From positions 1-64,000 of the forward strand of contig CAIVDU010000056.1 of assembly GCA_903904815.1 (NCBI GenBank): a stretch of DNA of 64,000 nt. The letters are read 5' to 3'. The DNA is from an uncultured Armatimonadota bacterium (GTDB taxonomy: Bacteria > Armatimonadota > Fimbriimonadia > Fimbriimonadales > Fimbriimonadaceae). The position numbers and the translations under genes were made by a program. Shown here piece after piece: positions 25,396 through 33,644 of the stretch; positions within the stretch are counted from its first letter, which is position 1, and each line of letters begins with the position of its first letter. The notes under the pieces were generated by a model. It was not told where the DNA came from and made no database searches. It saw nothing but the letters and a program-made list of their open reading frames with translations.

Positions 25396-26175
25396 ATGCC
25401 GCTTTCACCAGAGGCGCTCAAACGCGCATGGGTTGACTATAAGGTCTACAAACATCCACAGGCTCGAGCAGACCTGATCAACCACTACTCTTACCTCGTT
25501 AAGATTACAGCCGGCCGACTCGTCACGAGTCTGCCAGGTGGTCTCGACCGGGAAGACTTGATTGGCGCAGGAGTCATCGGTCTGATCAAGAGTGTCGATC
25601 AATTTGACCCCACTCGAGACGTCAAGTTTGAGACTTACGCGATTGCGCTGGTTAGAGGCGCAATCCTCGAAATGCTCCGCGACGAGGACTGGGTCCCGCG
25701 TTCGATTCGCGAAAAGCTGAAGGCGCTCGATCGAGCGATGATGGCTCTTGAGACGAAGCTAGGACGCCCCGCCACCGAATTAGAACTTTCAGAGAACCTG
25801 GGTATCACCACTCAGGAAGTCAACGAGCTCTTGGTTCGGATGGGCCGAACGAACGTTTACAGTCTCGACGACATCCTCGGAACGGGTGACGGCGACGATC
25901 ACATTCACTTTGTTGAACTGATTGTTGACGAAAACTCCAACACCGGTGGGGAAGTCGAGGGCCGAGAGCTTCGACGGATCCTTGCAAATGGCGTCGACTG
26001 CTTACCTGAGCGTGAGAGACTCGTCGTTGCCCTGTACTATTTCGAAGGCCTGACCTTCAAAGAGATCGGCAAAGTGCTTGGAGTCAGCGAGTCACGAGTG
26101 TATCAATTGCACACACAAGCGATGACCCGACTGAGGACCTTCATGAGACAAGAGGGTGGCGTTCAAGTCCATTAA
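25396..26175 (+). CDS. FliA/WhiG-type alternative sigma factor (sigma-28 family)
   Basis: The 259-aa group-3 sigma factor has region 2 (about residues 18-95; DLIGAGVIGLIKSVDQFDP, FETYAIALVRGAILEMLR, RSIREKL). Region 3 is near 105-150 and region 4 near 195-255 (LPERERLVVALYYFEGLTFKEIGKVLGVSES, broken here for length). It has the sigma-28 region 2.4/3 boundary DEDWVPRSIREK typical of FliA/WhiG. A good GAGGAG RBS precedes the ATG at 25396. Its targets (motility, pili or development) are not in the window. Confidence 0.95.
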   Translation: MPLSPEALKRAWVDYKVYKHPQARADLINHYSYLVKITAGRLVTSLPGGLDREDLIGAGVIGLIKSVDQFDPTRDVKFETYAIALVRGAILEMLRDEDWVPRSIREKLKALDRAMMALETKLGRPATELELSENLGITTQEVNELLVRMGRTNVYSLDDILGTGDGDDHIHFVELIVDENSNTGGEVEGRELRRILANGVDCLPERERLVVALYYFEGLTFKEIGKVLGVSESRVYQLHTQAMTRLRTFMRQEGGVQVH

Positions 26176-26196
26176 TTGGACTTGGACGAGCCTTTG

Positions 26197-26231
26197 AAAA
26201 GGCCTCCGGTCACTCGACCGGAGGCCTTTTC
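26197..26231 (+). terminator. Perfect 15-bp hairpin terminator after the sigma factor
   Basis: Stem AAAAGGCCTCCGGTC / GACCGGAGGCCTTTT, 4-nt loop, about 20 bp after the stop. Symmetric, so it can act on both strands. Confidence 0.85.
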
Positions 26232-26386
26232 GGTGAGAATCCGGGACTTGTCGGGTTCAAACGGCAAAATGACCTAGCAATATTAAGAGCTAGGTGCACG
26301 TTATCGGCACGATATGACACCATGAGGTGTTGTAAATAATTGGTCCGCAGTTTTGGCTGAAAGACCTGAGGTTTGTAATTTAGGAG

Positions 26387-27418
26387 ATGGGATTGAGATT
26401 TAACAAGACGAATGGGCTGGCGCTGGCGGCGTTCGCGCTAATTGGAATGGTCGGATGCAAAGGCGGAGGATCCGATTCGGTAGCCGTCGTGAACGGCGTC
26501 ACGATCTCGCACAAGGATTTTGAGGACTATCTTCTTCGAAAGCCTTCGGTCATCGTAGTCACGAATAGCGGCCCACAGGAAGCGCAAGTTGCCGAGACCT
26601 TGGGTCTGCAAGCCCTCCGTGACCTAGTCAATCGCCAGCTCACCCTACAGCTTGCTAAAGAGATGAACGTCGCCCCAACGGCCGACGATATCGCCAAGGA
26701 GATCGAGTTCCGTGTTAAGCGAAGCCCGAACTACCTGACTGCCCTCACGGCCCAGAGCATTGGACTCGACCTGATCAAACGAGACGTCGAGTTGGAACTC
26801 GCTCGAGAGAAGATCCTTACCCACGGTATCACGGTAACGCCGGCTGACGTGGACCTGTTCATCAAGCAGAATCCAGATAAGTTCCGAACCCCGCCGCAGG
26901 TACAAGCTCTCTTCGTCGTTGTCACGAACGAAGCGGACAAGAAGCTTGTTGACGCGGAACTGGCCACCGGTCAGAACTTCGTGACGGTCGCGGAAAGATA
27001 CTCTAAGGCTCCCAATGTTCGACAGACTCAGGCTCGAGCCGGAGAAACGAATCTTGAGAAGTATCCGCCCGTCTTCCGAAGTGCCCTGGAATCGACGACC
27101 GAAGGTAAGACGACCCCGTGGATTACGGCAGGCACCAATCAGTTCCTGAAGTTCTACGTGGAAGGCAAAACGGCCGCAAGCCAGATTAAGGTCGACGATA
27201 CGTTGCGCGTTGTTGTCCAGCGACAGCTCGCCGTCCAGAAGGGAATGAACGCAACGGACCTCCAGGCACGCCTTTTGTCTGAGTTCAAGAAGTCGAAGAT
27301 CGACGTCCAGATGGATGCCCTCAAGAGCGGTTGGAAGAGCGTCTCCGACGCCCTGAACGCGCCGGCTGCCAGCAGCACGTCGCAGACGCCGTCGGGCGCC
27401 AGCAGCCCGAGCAAGTAA
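26387..27418 (+). CDS. SurA/PrsA-like peptidyl-prolyl isomerase lipoprotein
   Basis: The 343-aa product has a lipoprotein signal with lipobox IGMVGC (Cys25), then a SurA-type N-terminal helical domain beginning SVAVVNGVTISHKDFEDYL. A degenerate parvulin domain (about 165-260) contains QVQALFVVVTN and AERYSKAPN, in which usual catalytic residues are hard to place. The C-terminus is low-complexity Ser/Pro. It is probably a periplasmic chaperone for secreted or outer-membrane proteins. The AGGAG touches the listed ATG; a TTG two codons later (26393) has normal RBS spacing and may be the real start. Confidence 0.85.
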   Translation: MGLRFNKTNGLALAAFALIGMVGCKGGGSDSVAVVNGVTISHKDFEDYLLRKPSVIVVTNSGPQEAQVAETLGLQALRDLVNRQLTLQLAKEMNVAPTADDIAKEIEFRVKRSPNYLTALTAQSIGLDLIKRDVELELAREKILTHGITVTPADVDLFIKQNPDKFRTPPQVQALFVVVTNEADKKLVDAELATGQNFVTVAERYSKAPNVRQTQARAGETNLEKYPPVFRSALESTTEGKTTPWITAGTNQFLKFYVEGKTAASQIKVDDTLRVVVQRQLAVQKGMNATDLQARLLSEFKKSKIDVQMDALKSGWKSVSDALNAPAASSTSQTPSGASSPSK

Positions 27419-27441
27419 GACTCACTGAAGGCTCCAATTGC

Positions 27442-27483
27442 AAAGGGCCCGCCCACTCTCTTTGAGTGGGCGGGCCCTTTTTG
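27442..27483 (+). terminator. Strong bidirectional terminator
   Basis: 17-bp perfect stem (AAAGGGCCCGCCCACTC and complement) with 5-nt loop and TTTTT, between the SurA-like gene and the convergent 27559 gene. Confidence 0.92.
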
Positions 27484-27558
27484 GAGTTCGCTCCGGCTGC
27501 AGACCGCTAATTTTCTTACCAGTTACCGGTCCTGAGCCATCGGAAGCGAAGGCAGGGA

Positions 27559-27867
27559 TCAGGCGGCAGCGGAATGAGCTGGCTGGCGAACGGCGGCGAG
27601 AAGTGCTGCACACTGATCAGCCGTAAACTCGTCCGTTTTTACATACGGAGCGAGATCGGCCTCCAGTCCAGAGAAATCCGGGGAAGACCACGTTCCGAGC
27701 GGGAGCCCCTCGTGATCAAGCTTGGTGAGACTTAGCCTAAGCTGGCTCTGCGACGGATGCTTCAGTCCGTGCCGGACGAGATCCGGAATTGAGGTGTAAA
27801 CCCCCGCGACGCAAGAGTGGCCGTCTGCGTCCACATGTTCGGTGACCCAATATAGTTTTCTAAACAA
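27559..27867 (-). CDS. Small soluble protein of unknown function
   Basis: The 102-aa product starts at TTG (MFRKLYWVTEHVDADG) with AAAGGA upstream. It is mixed alpha/beta with a C-terminal helix, has three aromatic strands at the N-terminus, and no recognised motif. It stands alone between a terminator and the speE transcript. Confidence 0.55.
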   Translation of the reverse strand: MFRKLYWVTEHVDADGHSCVAGVYTSIPDLVRHGLKHPSQSQLRLSLTKLDHEGLPLGTWSSPDFSGLEADLAPYVKTDEFTADQCAALLAAVRQPAHSAAA

Positions 27868-27918
27868 CTGTGTTTATTCCTTTTGCGAGCTTCTTTGCTC
27901 ACAATTCCATTTATCGGC

Positions 27919-27976
27919 GTAAACGCCCTATGCATGGATACCAGAAAATGGTACCCATTGATATGACGGCGTTTAC
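27919..27976. other. Long-loop inverted repeat downstream of speE
   Basis: GTAAACGCC at 27919-27927 pairs with GGCGTTTAC at 27968-27976 around a 40-nt loop that holds a smaller GGTACC-type pairing. It lies between the speE stop and the 27559 gene's start, where it could terminate speE or regulate the next gene. Confidence 0.4.
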
Positions 27977-27994
27977 TAGCTTTTTGTTTTGGAT

Positions 27995-28924
27995 TTAGGC
28001 GGTCCAGACAAATGGTTCAGCATCGGTGAGGATTCTGCCGGAAGATTCTTTCGCCTCAAGCAAATATTCGGGGAGGGTGTACATCGCGTGATGGAACCGC
28101 GGCGTGTAGTAACGGTTCTTCACGCCTCGATCCGCAAAGCGCTTGGTGATCTCTTCCACAGTTAAGGCGAGCGGGTCGTGCTTTTTGCTCGCGAGTACGA
28201 AGCCCCAAGGCTGGAAGAACGTGCTCACGATGCCATAGTAGCCAGCGACGTGCGGGAACACATCGGACATGCTCTCGAGCGTTTTGATGCAAGACACCAT
28301 GCACTCGGGATAGTTCTCATTCGCGCTGCCTGCCTGCATCGCAAAGACGCCGTCCTCGCTCATGGCATCGGCGCAAAGTTGGAAATACTCACGAGTGAAG
28401 AGGAACTGTCCGGGACCATCTTCATGAGGATTCGGAAGGTCGCTGAGGATGACGTCGAAATTCCCGCCCTTGCGGTCTGCGATCCATTGGCGGGCATCCG
28501 TGTGCACCAACGTCGTGCGGGGGTCCTCAAAGGCGCCCTGGTGCCATTCAGGCATGTGTACCTTCACCATGTCGACGAGTTCTTCGTCGATGTCGACCAT
28601 GTAGGCCTCTTTGACCGAATTGTGCTTGAGCGCTTCTCGAAGCGTTGCCCCTTCTCCACCGCCGCAAACGAGCACCTTCTTAGGGTCTGGGTGCAGGGTC
28701 ATGGCGGGCTGGGTCATGCACTCATGAAAAATGTATTCGTCTAGGATCGACGTCTGGATGTTGTAGTCCAGGAACAGAGACTTGCCAAAACGGGGAATGT
28801 TGCAGATCTGGTAAGTCTGGTACTGAGTCTTCCCCTCGAGAAGCATTTTCTCGACTCGATACTGCCAAATGGCGGCCGAGGTGTGGGTCTCGTTGATGAA
28901 AATTCCGGTTGCGTCGCTAGACAT
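27995..28924 (-). CDS. speE: Spermidine synthase (polyamine aminopropyltransferase)
   Basis: The 309-aa protein transfers aminopropyl from decarboxylated SAM to putrescine. SAM-type motif VLVCGGGEGATLREAL, DIDEELVDMVK, the gate/catalytic region DVILSDLPNPHEDGP (Asp in the DxxDP-like position), and ANENYPE near the putrescine site. Its partner speD lies 173 bp upstream on the same strand; a hairpin (29051-29080) sits in the gap. Confidence 0.95.
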   Translation of the reverse strand: MSSDATGIFINETHTSAAIWQYRVEKMLLEGKTQYQTYQICNIPRFGKSLFLDYNIQTSILDEYIFHECMTQPAMTLHPDPKKVLVCGGGEGATLREALKHNSVKEAYMVDIDEELVDMVKVHMPEWHQGAFEDPRTTLVHTDARQWIADRKGGNFDVILSDLPNPHEDGPGQFLFTREYFQLCADAMSEDGVFAMQAGSANENYPECMVSCIKTLESMSDVFPHVAGYYGIVSTFFQPWGFVLASKKHDPLALTVEEITKRFADRGVKNRYYTPRFHHAMYTLPEYLLEAKESSGRILTDAEPFVWTA

Positions 28925-29050
28925 CTGGGCGTGTACTGTTCCTTTGAAAAGAGATGGGCTTGCTCGACGTTCTTCTCAGAAGGAGGTTGAGCCCAAGGGA
29001 CGATGGGTCAGAACCCATTTTATGTAAGGGGGGACCCCCTTTCGCAACGA

Positions 29051-29080
29051 GAGCGACGAACGCCAAGGCGCTCGTCGCTC
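29051..29080 (-). other. Hairpin between speD and speE
   Basis: Nine-bp stem GAGCGACGA / TCGTCGCTC with a 12-nt loop, no T tract. Possible mRNA processing or attenuation element of the speDE transcript. Confidence 0.4.
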
Positions 29081-29097
29081 TGAATTGCGATTGCGGA

Positions 29098-29706
29098 TTA
29101 TCTTTCGACTTCATGCTGAAGTCCGCGTCGCACCACGAGGAACTTAATCCTCTCTGGTTGGAATCGCTCACGCAGTACATCGACTGCCTTGTGAACGAGC
29201 ACGGTTCCGCCACAGTAGAACAGATCGATCGCCGCATAGCGATGTTCTGGCCAAGTGTGGATGGTGTAGTGCGATTCTTGAATGATGACGGCGCCGCTAA
29301 CGCCCCACGGCTTGAACTCGTGGAACGATTGCTCAACGACGGTCGCTTTACTTTCGACGGCCGCGTCGCGCATTGCCTGGCCAACATACAGCTCAGCCTC
29401 GAGCATCGAGCCTTCGCATCCAAACATTTCGATCAGGACATGGGAACCTAAAGATGGTTCCTCACCCGGTCGGGTCGGTAACCCTTCCTCGTCGCGGCCA
29501 AGCCACTCAGAGAAGGCATCTGCGTCATCGCAACGAATGAGGGTCCATCCAGCGTCGGTCTGCACGAGAGGTGCAGCGACCGCTTTCATGGCCTCATTCT
29601 TACGGCCGCGTCCGAACAGACGGCGGAGTGAAAATTTTGAATCTGTCCACGGCAAAACGATGGAGCCGAAGACAAGGGAGCTAACAAGGATAAAGGGGTT
29701 TGCCAA
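29098..29706 (-). CDS. speD: S-adenosylmethionine decarboxylase proenzyme with N-terminal extension
   Basis: Provides decarboxylated SAM for speE. The class-1 bacterial SpeD core (about residues 86-202) starts GSHVLIEMFGCEGSM and carries the self-cleavage Ser in IIQESHYTIHTWPEH, plus YAAIDLFYCGG. The core is preceded by some 85 extra residues: a short hydrophobic stretch ILVSSLVFGSIVLPW, basic SLRRLFGRGRK, and a charged domain. The TTG at 29706 includes all of this; the ATG at 29589 (MKAVAAPLVQ) would keep part of it. The extension is not part of the usual 115-140-aa family. Confidence 0.88.
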   Translation of the reverse strand: MANPFILVSSLVFGSIVLPWTDSKFSLRRLFGRGRKNEAMKAVAAPLVQTDAGWTLIRCDDADAFSEWLGRDEEGLPTRPGEEPSLGSHVLIEMFGCEGSMLEAELYVGQAMRDAAVESKATVVEQSFHEFKPWGVSGAVIIQESHYTIHTWPEHRYAAIDLFYCGGTVLVHKAVDVLRERFQPERIKFLVVRRGLQHEVER

Positions 29707-30051
29707 TCACATAGACCTCACGTAACACCGTGCGCAGACACAAGAGTTGCTCTTGCGCGGAAAACCAGACCCAAATGTGGTCGCGAACGAGTCAATTTCT
29801 CGAATTCGAACCGTGATTTCGTGGGACCTGCGTCGTCTCGACTCACTATTCTCATTGTCGTCATTGCTTTCGCTACCAATAGAGGTTTTCTCCTAGGGTA
29901 GAGAATTCCTACCATAGCCGCCCCACGGTCACCCGTGACGCAATGTGGGAGGATACCAGACCCCCACCCCTGAGTCAATGCGAGAAATTACCTGGACTCA
30001 AATATGGACCATGTTTTTCGCATTGTTTGGTGAAATCAGGCATATTTTGGA
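29707..30051. other. 345-bp intergenic region
   Basis: Upstream region of speD. CAAGAG/CTCTTG dyad near 29740, otherwise no ORF with an RBS, no tRNA, and no recognisable riboswitch. Confidence 0.5.
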
Positions 30052-30693
30052 TCAAGTTTCTAGTTCTCCGTCGACCAGCCGGACGATTCGGTCGGCGCCT
30101 TCCAACATGGACGGGTCGTGAGTGACCATCACTAATGACCCGGTCTCGCGATGACGGTTGAGTAGTTCCACTACCGCGACTCCGTTTTTGTGATCGAGGG
30201 CCGCGGTCGGCTCATCGGCGAAAATTACGCGGGGCTGGCCAAGAAGGGCCCTGGCGACGCACACTCTTTGCCTTTCGCCGCCGCTCAATTCATGGGGCAG
30301 ACGATCGATCTTTGGGCCGAGGCCAAGTTTCTCGAGAATCGAAATCGCCTCCTCAACCTGTGGCCCATTCTGAGCCACCAAGACGTTCTCAAGCGCACTG
30401 AGATAGCCGAGGAGGTATGGCTGTTGGAACACGAAACCAAACTCGCGAAGACGCAGGTTGCTACGCTCGGCGTCTTTCATCTCGACGAGACTCTTGCCGT
30501 CGAGCCGGACATCTCCCGAGCTTGGAGTTTTCAGCCCGCTGAGCAGATAAAGCAGGGAAGACTTTCCCGAACCGCTCGGTCCCAGGATTCCGAGAAATTC
30601 GTTCGTTTTGATCTCGAGGTCGATCTCATGGCAGGCATAAACCGGCTTTCCATGATCGTAGTAGACCAGTGAGGCCTTTACTGCCGCGATCAC
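30052..30693 (-). CDS. ABC transporter ATP-binding protein (MacB/LolD type)
   Basis: The 213-aa ATPase has Walker A GPSGSGKSSL, Q-loop FGFVFQQPY, signature LSGGERQRV, Walker B VIFADEPTAALD and H-loop VTHD. It is of the MacB/LolD subtype that pairs with FtsX-like permeases, and the permease lies directly upstream (30703-31935). It probably exports or extracts a lipoprotein, peptide or drug; no periplasmic adaptor or specific substrate is seen. Confidence 0.93.
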   Translation of the reverse strand: MIAAVKASLVYYDHGKPVYACHEIDLEIKTNEFLGILGPSGSGKSSLLYLLSGLKTPSSGDVRLDGKSLVEMKDAERSNLRLREFGFVFQQPYLLGYLSALENVLVAQNGPQVEEAISILEKLGLGPKIDRLPHELSGGERQRVCVARALLGQPRVIFADEPTAALDHKNGVAVVELLNRHRETGSLVMVTHDPSMLEGADRIVRLVDGELET

Positions 30694-30702
30694 CGGTTCA
30701 CC

Positions 30703-31935
30703 CTAAACAAGACGACGCTCCACGACTCCGACTGGGTCGAACTTACGGAACCTTAAGAATACGGTCAGGGTCGCCACTAACAAGATGGTGAGCGGTAATG
30801 GGATCGTGTACCGAAAGGCAGTGGGGTCCAAGGTGTCGAGCCCAAAGGCTTTCGGCGCCATCAATGTCGCCCGAACGACATTCAGCATGGCAAATGCAAG
30901 CAGGACACCGAATAGCCAGCCAAGCGTGATGACGGCCACCGCTTCCCGCAAGACCCGCATCAAGAGGTTTTTCTTGGTGTAGCCGATTGCCTGCAGTAAC
31001 CCAAATTCCACCAGCCTCTGGCTCTGGTAGATATTCATCAGCATTCCCATCATGAACGTGATCACCATCACGAGGGTGCCGATCACGACATCCAAAATGG
31101 CGAACAGGGTCTTGAACATATCCTGGGTGTTCTTTTCTATCTGGAAATAGGCCAACACTGCGGCCCGCTTCCCTTTGAAATGCTTCTCCGTCCAATGATC
31201 AAGGATGTTTTGATCGTGGAGATTCTTGGCAAAAACCATGCCCAGATCGATTGGAGGGAAGTGGTTTTCACGCTGGTATTGGATCGGATTCACGATCAAC
31301 CAGCGATCGGTGTGCGCGATTCCGACAACTTTCACCCGATAAGGAGACCAACTTTCATCCATGTCTGGCCCCTGCACCACTGAGCCAATCTTGAGTGCTA
31401 GGTTGCGCGCGACTGGATCGCTGACGACACATTCAGCCTTGCCGACTTCAGGAAGACGGCCGGTAATGCCGGTTGAGTGCTGCCGATGGAGATAGAAATC
31501 CATGTCCGCAGGAGACAGGCCCAGCACGTAGAACGGCCACTTGCCGACGATGCTGTGAATTTGTGTGCTAGAAACCCGACAAATCACGATCCGTTCGAGA
31601 GGCACCGGTGAGTTCTTGCGAACGTCACTGAGGATCACCTGAGTCTGGGTTGGGTCTCCTCGGGGGGTGATTCCAACCATCTCTTGTGAGTAGTTGTAAG
31701 TAGTACGAATACTGTAAGGAATCGAGTCGATCATCGAGATGATGCCGGCAACCAGCAACACCGCCAACATGATGACCCCGACGAGCGGCGCCGTCTTTCC
31801 GAGGTTTCTCAGCAGGTAGGTGCTCGGGGCGAGCGGGCGAAGGACACGCCGTGGCTGAGCCTTCGTGGAAGAAGCGCGCAACTCCTTATTACGGTCCAAT
31901 ATCTCTGAGTCTTCGATCTGACCGCCCTTTTCCAA
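30703..31935 (-). CDS. FtsX/MacB-type ABC permease
   Basis: The 410-aa protein has a first TM helix near 55-75 (APLVGVIMLAVLLVAGII), a large periplasmic domain (about 80-280), and three C-terminal helices with VVIGTLVMVITFMMGMLMN. The cytoplasmic loop FGLLQAIGYTKKNLLMRVL is typical of FtsX-like permeases, and the C-terminus is FDPVGVVERRLV. It belongs with the ATPase downstream. Its TTG start directly abuts the previous stop (TAGTTG), so it is coupled to the RibD-like gene. Confidence 0.92.
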   Translation of the reverse strand: MEKGGQIEDSEILDRNKELRASSTKAQPRRVLRPLAPSTYLLRNLGKTAPLVGVIMLAVLLVAGIISMIDSIPYSIRTTYNYSQEMVGITPRGDPTQTQVILSDVRKNSPVPLERIVICRVSSTQIHSIVGKWPFYVLGLSPADMDFYLHRQHSTGITGRLPEVGKAECVVSDPVARNLALKIGSVVQGPDMDESWSPYRVKVVGIAHTDRWLIVNPIQYQRENHFPPIDLGMVFAKNLHDQNILDHWTEKHFKGKRAAVLAYFQIEKNTQDMFKTLFAILDVVIGTLVMVITFMMGMLMNIYQSQRLVEFGLLQAIGYTKKNLLMRVLREAVAVITLGWLFGVLLAFAMLNVVRATLMAPKAFGLDTLDPTAFRYTIPLPLTILLVATLTVFLRFRKFDPVGVVERRLV

Positions 31936-32619
31936 CTATTCCTCGTGATCGCGACGATACCTTAGGAACACTTCGTTCTCAACCACGTGGGTTTCGACGA
32001 TGCTGTATCGTAAGAGCGCCTCTCTGGGAAGCGCCACCCCATCTGCATACGTTGGCACGTCGCGTCCCAATTTCACCTTCGGCGCAATCGTCAAGAACAA
32101 TTCGTCAATCAAGTCTTCTTTCAGCAATTGCGCGTTGAGTTCGCTGCCTCCAAGAACGAGGATTCGTTCGACTCCTCGTTTACGAAGCTCCGCGAGAACA
32201 GCGCGCAAATCGGTGGCATCCGTGCCTTGGGCGATGTGTCCGATTCCTTTTGGCGGCTCAAAGTTGCCACCCTCGGGAGTTGCGACCAACGATTCTCCGC
32301 CGGTGAAGAAAGCGGATTCGAACGGAAGGTCGCCTGATCGGGTCACGACGACTCGGAAGCGGGTCGGAGGGTCCCAGGTCGTGAGGGTCGTTCGAAGCGT
32401 AGCGGCCCCCACAATTACGGCGTCTGCCTGCGACGCAATCCGTTTCATCAAGACGTGGTCGAAGTCGGAGCCGAGATCGATGACGTGCTCTTCACGGTCG
32501 CCCGAGAGGATTTTGCCATCGATGGTGGTGACCATATCAATGAAGGCATACGGCCGATCTCTTAGCCCTGGGGGAAACCGCAGGTCGGCGTAGATCAAGT
32601 GTGAGGCTAAGTTACCCAA
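31936..32619 (-). CDS. RibD C-terminal-type (dihydrofolate-reductase-fold) reductase
   Basis: The 227-aa protein has a DHFR-like fold of the RibD reductase domain. Motifs: FIDMVTTIDGKILSGDREE, DAVIVGAATLRTT, the NADPH-site ILVLGGSELNAQLL, and IDELFLTIAPKVKLG. Stand-alone proteins of this type reduce flavin or pterin precursors, or are of unknown activity; no other rib gene is near. The TTG start overlaps the upstream DsbA/FrnE stop, suggesting coupling. Confidence 0.88.
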   Translation of the reverse strand: MGNLASHLIYADLRFPPGLRDRPYAFIDMVTTIDGKILSGDREEHVIDLGSDFDHVLMKRIASQADAVIVGAATLRTTLTTWDPPTRFRVVVTRSGDLPFESAFFTGGESLVATPEGGNFEPPKGIGHIAQGTDATDLRAVLAELRKRGVERILVLGGSELNAQLLKEDLIDELFLTIAPKVKLGRDVPTYADGVALPREALLRYSIVETHVVENEVFLRYRRDHEE

Positions 32620-33217
32620 GTGCCTTCACGATGGCATCCCTCACGATGACGTAGGGTTGCTCGGCATAACGCTGACCGCCGATGAAGTAGGTCGGGACGT
32701 TGTAGACGCCCTTTGAATAGGCTTCGGCATCGAATCCGACGATGTTGTGCTTGAACGACTTCTCCAAGATCGCCTTCTCGTATGCCGCAAGGTCGGTGAT
32801 GATTCCTGTACCGAGGTCTAACAGCATCTCCAACTCGTTGATGGCTTTTCCTTCTTCCCAGTAGGCGTAGTAGAGCTTTTCGATGAGGGCGTTTGCTACT
32901 CCCTCGGTCTTTGCGTATTCCACTGCCTCGTGAGCGTTGAAAGTACGCATTTTCTGAGGGCGATTGCTCGGTGGGAGTTTGACGTTGTCGGCGATAAGGA
33001 TGAAGTCCAGGCGGCTTGGGACGGGCGGCTTGTTCGGCGGCGGTATCGGCGCCGCATAGTTTCCCCACTCCAGCTCTTCAGGGAAGAGCTCATAGCCCAA
33101 CCATTCGAACTCGACGCCGAATTCGGCTTCGAGACGCTTGACCTGCAGAAGACCGACCCAGCACCAGGGGCAAATGAAGTCGTGGGCGACGGGAATTTTG
33201 AGACTCATGTAAACCAT
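32612..33217 (-). CDS. DsbA-family oxidoreductase (FrnE-like)
   Basis: The 201-aa thioredoxin-fold protein has active site DFICPWCWVG (CxxC) at residues 13-22 and cis-Pro loop NVPTYFIGG. It has the FrnE/2-hydroxychromene-isomerase layout with a helical insert. No signal peptide, so it is cytoplasmic. The ATG at 33208 (MSLKIPVAHD) may be the true start. First gene of a four-gene operon with the RibD-like and ABC genes. Confidence 0.92.
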   Translation of the reverse strand: MVYMSLKIPVAHDFICPWCWVGLLQVKRLEAEFGVEFEWLGYELFPEELEWGNYAAPIPPPNKPPVPSRLDFILIADNVKLPPSNRPQKMRTFNAHEAVEYAKTEGVANALIEKLYYAYWEEGKAINELEMLLDLGTGIITDLAAYEKAILEKSFKHNIVGFDAEAYSKGVYNVPTYFIGGQRYAEQPYVIVRDAIVKALG

Positions 33218-33644
33218 TGTGACTGGCGGGAAGCCTGATGCCGAACCGTTTGCGAGCCATCTTTCCGAAATCGGAAGGGTATTTTGCTGATTCGCGATCG
33301 ACTACTGTGCAGGCTGTCATGCGCCGTTTTCTCAACTTCCAACCGGATTGTAGATGAGCCGACTCCACCGTCAAACACCCGTCATGTTGAGCGCGCGAAA
33401 CACCCCCTCCTGGGGTCGTAGCTTTCGATTGGAGCGTGTGAGACTGCCATAGAGGAGGGGGTCCTTCGTTTCACTCAGGATGACGGGGGCTTGGGGATTG
33501 GGTTGTTTAGGTTACAACCTCCTCAAGACACGAAAATTCGCTACTTTCGATTCGACATGCTTGAACATTACGAACCGAGATCGATGCCGTGCATTCAATC
33601 TTGCCTATCTCGGTCATCGTCGGCATTTCAAACACCTAAGCCGC
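33218..33644. other. 427-bp intergenic region
   Basis: Holds an interspersed palindromic repeat (33346-33487) and no convincing gene; the rest shows no ORF with RBS. Confidence 0.6.
33346..33487. repeat. Interspersed palindromic intergenic repeat, copy 1
   Basis: Left arm CCCGTCATGTTGAGC...ACACCCCCTCC (33378-33410) is complementary to right arm GGAGGGGGTCC...CAGGATGACGGG (33453-33487) with a few mismatches. A further 35 bp to the left (from 33346) also matches copy 2 at 49111. It could form a long hairpin. Repeats of this composition are found in many bacteria; no coding capacity. Confidence 0.75.
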
